Source: Aeromicrobium chenweiae | Lineage (GTDB): Bacteria; Actinomycetota; Actinomycetes; Propionibacteriales; Nocardioidaceae | DNA length: 64,000 nucleotides | Direction: 5' to 3' | Assembly: GCF_003065605.1 (NCBI RefSeq) | Contig: NZ_CP026952.1 | Coordinates: forward strand, 2,418,001 to 2,482,000 | Shown: positions 63,108 through 64,000 of the stretch, one piece after another | Numbering within the stretch: position 1 is the stretch's first letter | How the letters are laid out: each line of letters opens with the position of its first letter | Translations under genes and position numbers: made by a program | Notes under the pieces: generated by a model | What the model was told of the DNA's origin: nothing | Seen by the model: the letters and a program-made list of their open reading frames with translations, nothing else | The model's database searches: none

Positions 63108-64000
63108 ATGAATCCGGAGCCCACGATCGACGCGATGCGCACCGCCGCGCAGACGCTCTCGTCGGGTGACACGCGTGAGAAGCTGCACGCGGTGCAGGCC
63201 GCTCAGGACGCGTTGGACGCGGCGAAGGCGGTGCTGCTGGCCGAGCTGCAGGCCGCACGGGAGTTCGAGCTCGACGGCGCCTCGACGTTGAACACGTGGG
63301 TGCGCAATCAGCTGCGGCTCAACGCCGGTCAGGCGACCCGGCTGGTGCGCAACGTGAACGCGCTCCGGGACCTGCCCTTGGTGGCCGAAGCTGCCACGAC
63401 CGGGCAGATCAGCGCCGCGCACGTGCAGGTGTTCGTCTACGGGCTGGCGCATGTGGGGCTCGATCCGATGCGGGAGTACGAGGAAGCGCTGGTGACGATC
63501 GCCTGTGAGCGGGACCCGGACGAGCTGTTCGACACGGTCAAGCGGCTCAAGGACCGCACACATCCCGAAGACCTGGATGATGCGTGGCGGGGTGGGATGG
63601 AGAAGGAGGACTTCGCCGTCGACGCCCTGCCGGAGGGGTGGCACATCTCAGGGTTCCTGAACACGTTGACCGGGCTGAAGCTCAAGAAGGTCCTCGACTC
63701 CGTCTCCGCGCTCCGTGATGCGGAGGACACCCGCACCGGGGCGCAGCGCCGCGTCCAGGGCCTGGACGACCTACTGTCGAGCATCCTCGGGAACGGGCTG
63801 CCGTCGGACAAGGGTGTGCGCCCGCACATGTCGGTGTTCGTCGACGCCGAGACCGTCGAGGCAGCGGCCGAACGCGTGCGGCAGGAAACTGAACAGCCCA
63901 ACTTCATCCCCGACCCGATGCCGGTCACCGAGCCGGCGACCTTGGCAGGTCATGGTGCGATCGGGCCTCACCTGTTGATGTTCTTGTTCTGCATGTCCGG
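63108..64000 (+). CDS. 13E12 repeat / DUF222 family protein (3' end outside window)
   Basis: The first ~297 residues of a DUF222-family protein, running off the right edge. It shows the helical DUF222 core: KLHAVQAAQDALDAAKAVLL, FELDGASTLNTWVRNQLRLN, LVRNVNALRDLPLVAEAATT and GQISAAHVQVFVYGLAHVGL. Complete members often end in an HNH endonuclease domain, which would lie outside. In mycobacteria several 13E12 genes are LexA-regulated, as the box here implies. The 120-bp gap before it is AT-rich around 63030-63060. Confidence 0.88.
   Translation, partial: MNPEPTIDAMRTAAQTLSSGDTREKLHAVQAAQDALDAAKAVLLAELQAAREFELDGASTLNTWVRNQLRLNAGQATRLVRNVNALRDLPLVAEAATTGQISAAHVQVFVYGLAHVGLDPMREYEEALVTIACERDPDELFDTVKRLKDRTHPEDLDDAWRGGMEKEDFAVDALPEGWHISGFLNTLTGLKLKKVLDSVSALRDAEDTRTGAQRRVQGLDDLLSSILGNGLPSDKGVRPHMSVFVDAETVEAAAERVRQETEQPNFIPDPMPVTEPATLAGHGAIGPHLLMFLFCMS

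Noticed and set aside
63108-64000. Insertion sequence because of the 13E12 repeat name
   Set aside because: DUF222 genes are not transposases here; no terminal repeats or target duplication seen.

Overview
The window is high-GC DNA from an actinobacterium. It is very GC-rich, with GTG and TTG starts, dense ATGA stop/start overlaps and many promoters placed 6-7 nt before a start codon. It carries actinobacterial signatures: a GlnR-type box at amtB, a Zur-type box at znuA, a BlaI/M56 pair, and a 13E12 (DUF222) gene under an SOS box. The gene set resembles Nocardioidaceae (Nocardioides/Aeromicrobium-like), but that is an inference from gene content. It reads mostly as core chromosome on the minus strand, with a few accessory stretches. 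No tRNA, rRNA, CRISPR array or insertion sequence was seen.

Layout. 1-4635: a two-gene ABC exporter (one half cut by the edge), then gluconate permease and gluconokinase. 4693-10427: ffh and the nitrogen-control set amtB-glnK-glnD with a GlnR-like operator. 10449-17216: cydA-cydB-cydD-cydC-ftsY, divergent from a blaI-M56 peptidase pair; three identical-class operators lie in the shared region. 18580-25327: NYN protein, thioesterase, smc, a small coiled-coil protein and two PH-domain membrane proteins. 25338-30076: a facing pair of tandem repeat arrays, uracil permease, dus, a lipoprotein and glyS. 30214-33173: Zur-controlled znuACB-zur. 33189-38532: an accessory run of three paralogous lipoproteins, two small proteins, a 519-residue WXG-type protein, a small EspC/WXG100-like protein and a membrane protein. 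38625-46449: GNAT, cimA with an Ile leader peptide, aspA, leuB-ilvE with a Leu/Val/Ile leader. 46563-51463: methyltransferase, a second facing repeat array, yczE/mocR, DUF1348 and a phytase-like esterase. 51673-60112: ilvB-ilvN-ilvC with its attenuator, two paralogous lipoproteins around an odd SDR protein, and ilvD.

The right end (60194-62987) holds the most interesting locus: a small membrane protein of the Pycsar-effector type between two proteins that look like SatD-type nucleotidyl-cyclase-fold domains fused to C-terminal helix-turn-helix domains. Tandem operators lie in the divergent region, and the effector overlaps one partner tail to tail. It may be a cyclic-nucleotide signalling or anti-phage system with built-in transcriptional control. 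An ATP-grasp gene and an SOS-boxed DUF222 gene (cut by the edge) close the window.

Branched-chain amino-acid synthesis is a theme: cimA, leuB, ilvE, ilvBNC and ilvD all lie within 20 kb, and three of the transcription units start with leader peptides rich in the end-product codons.
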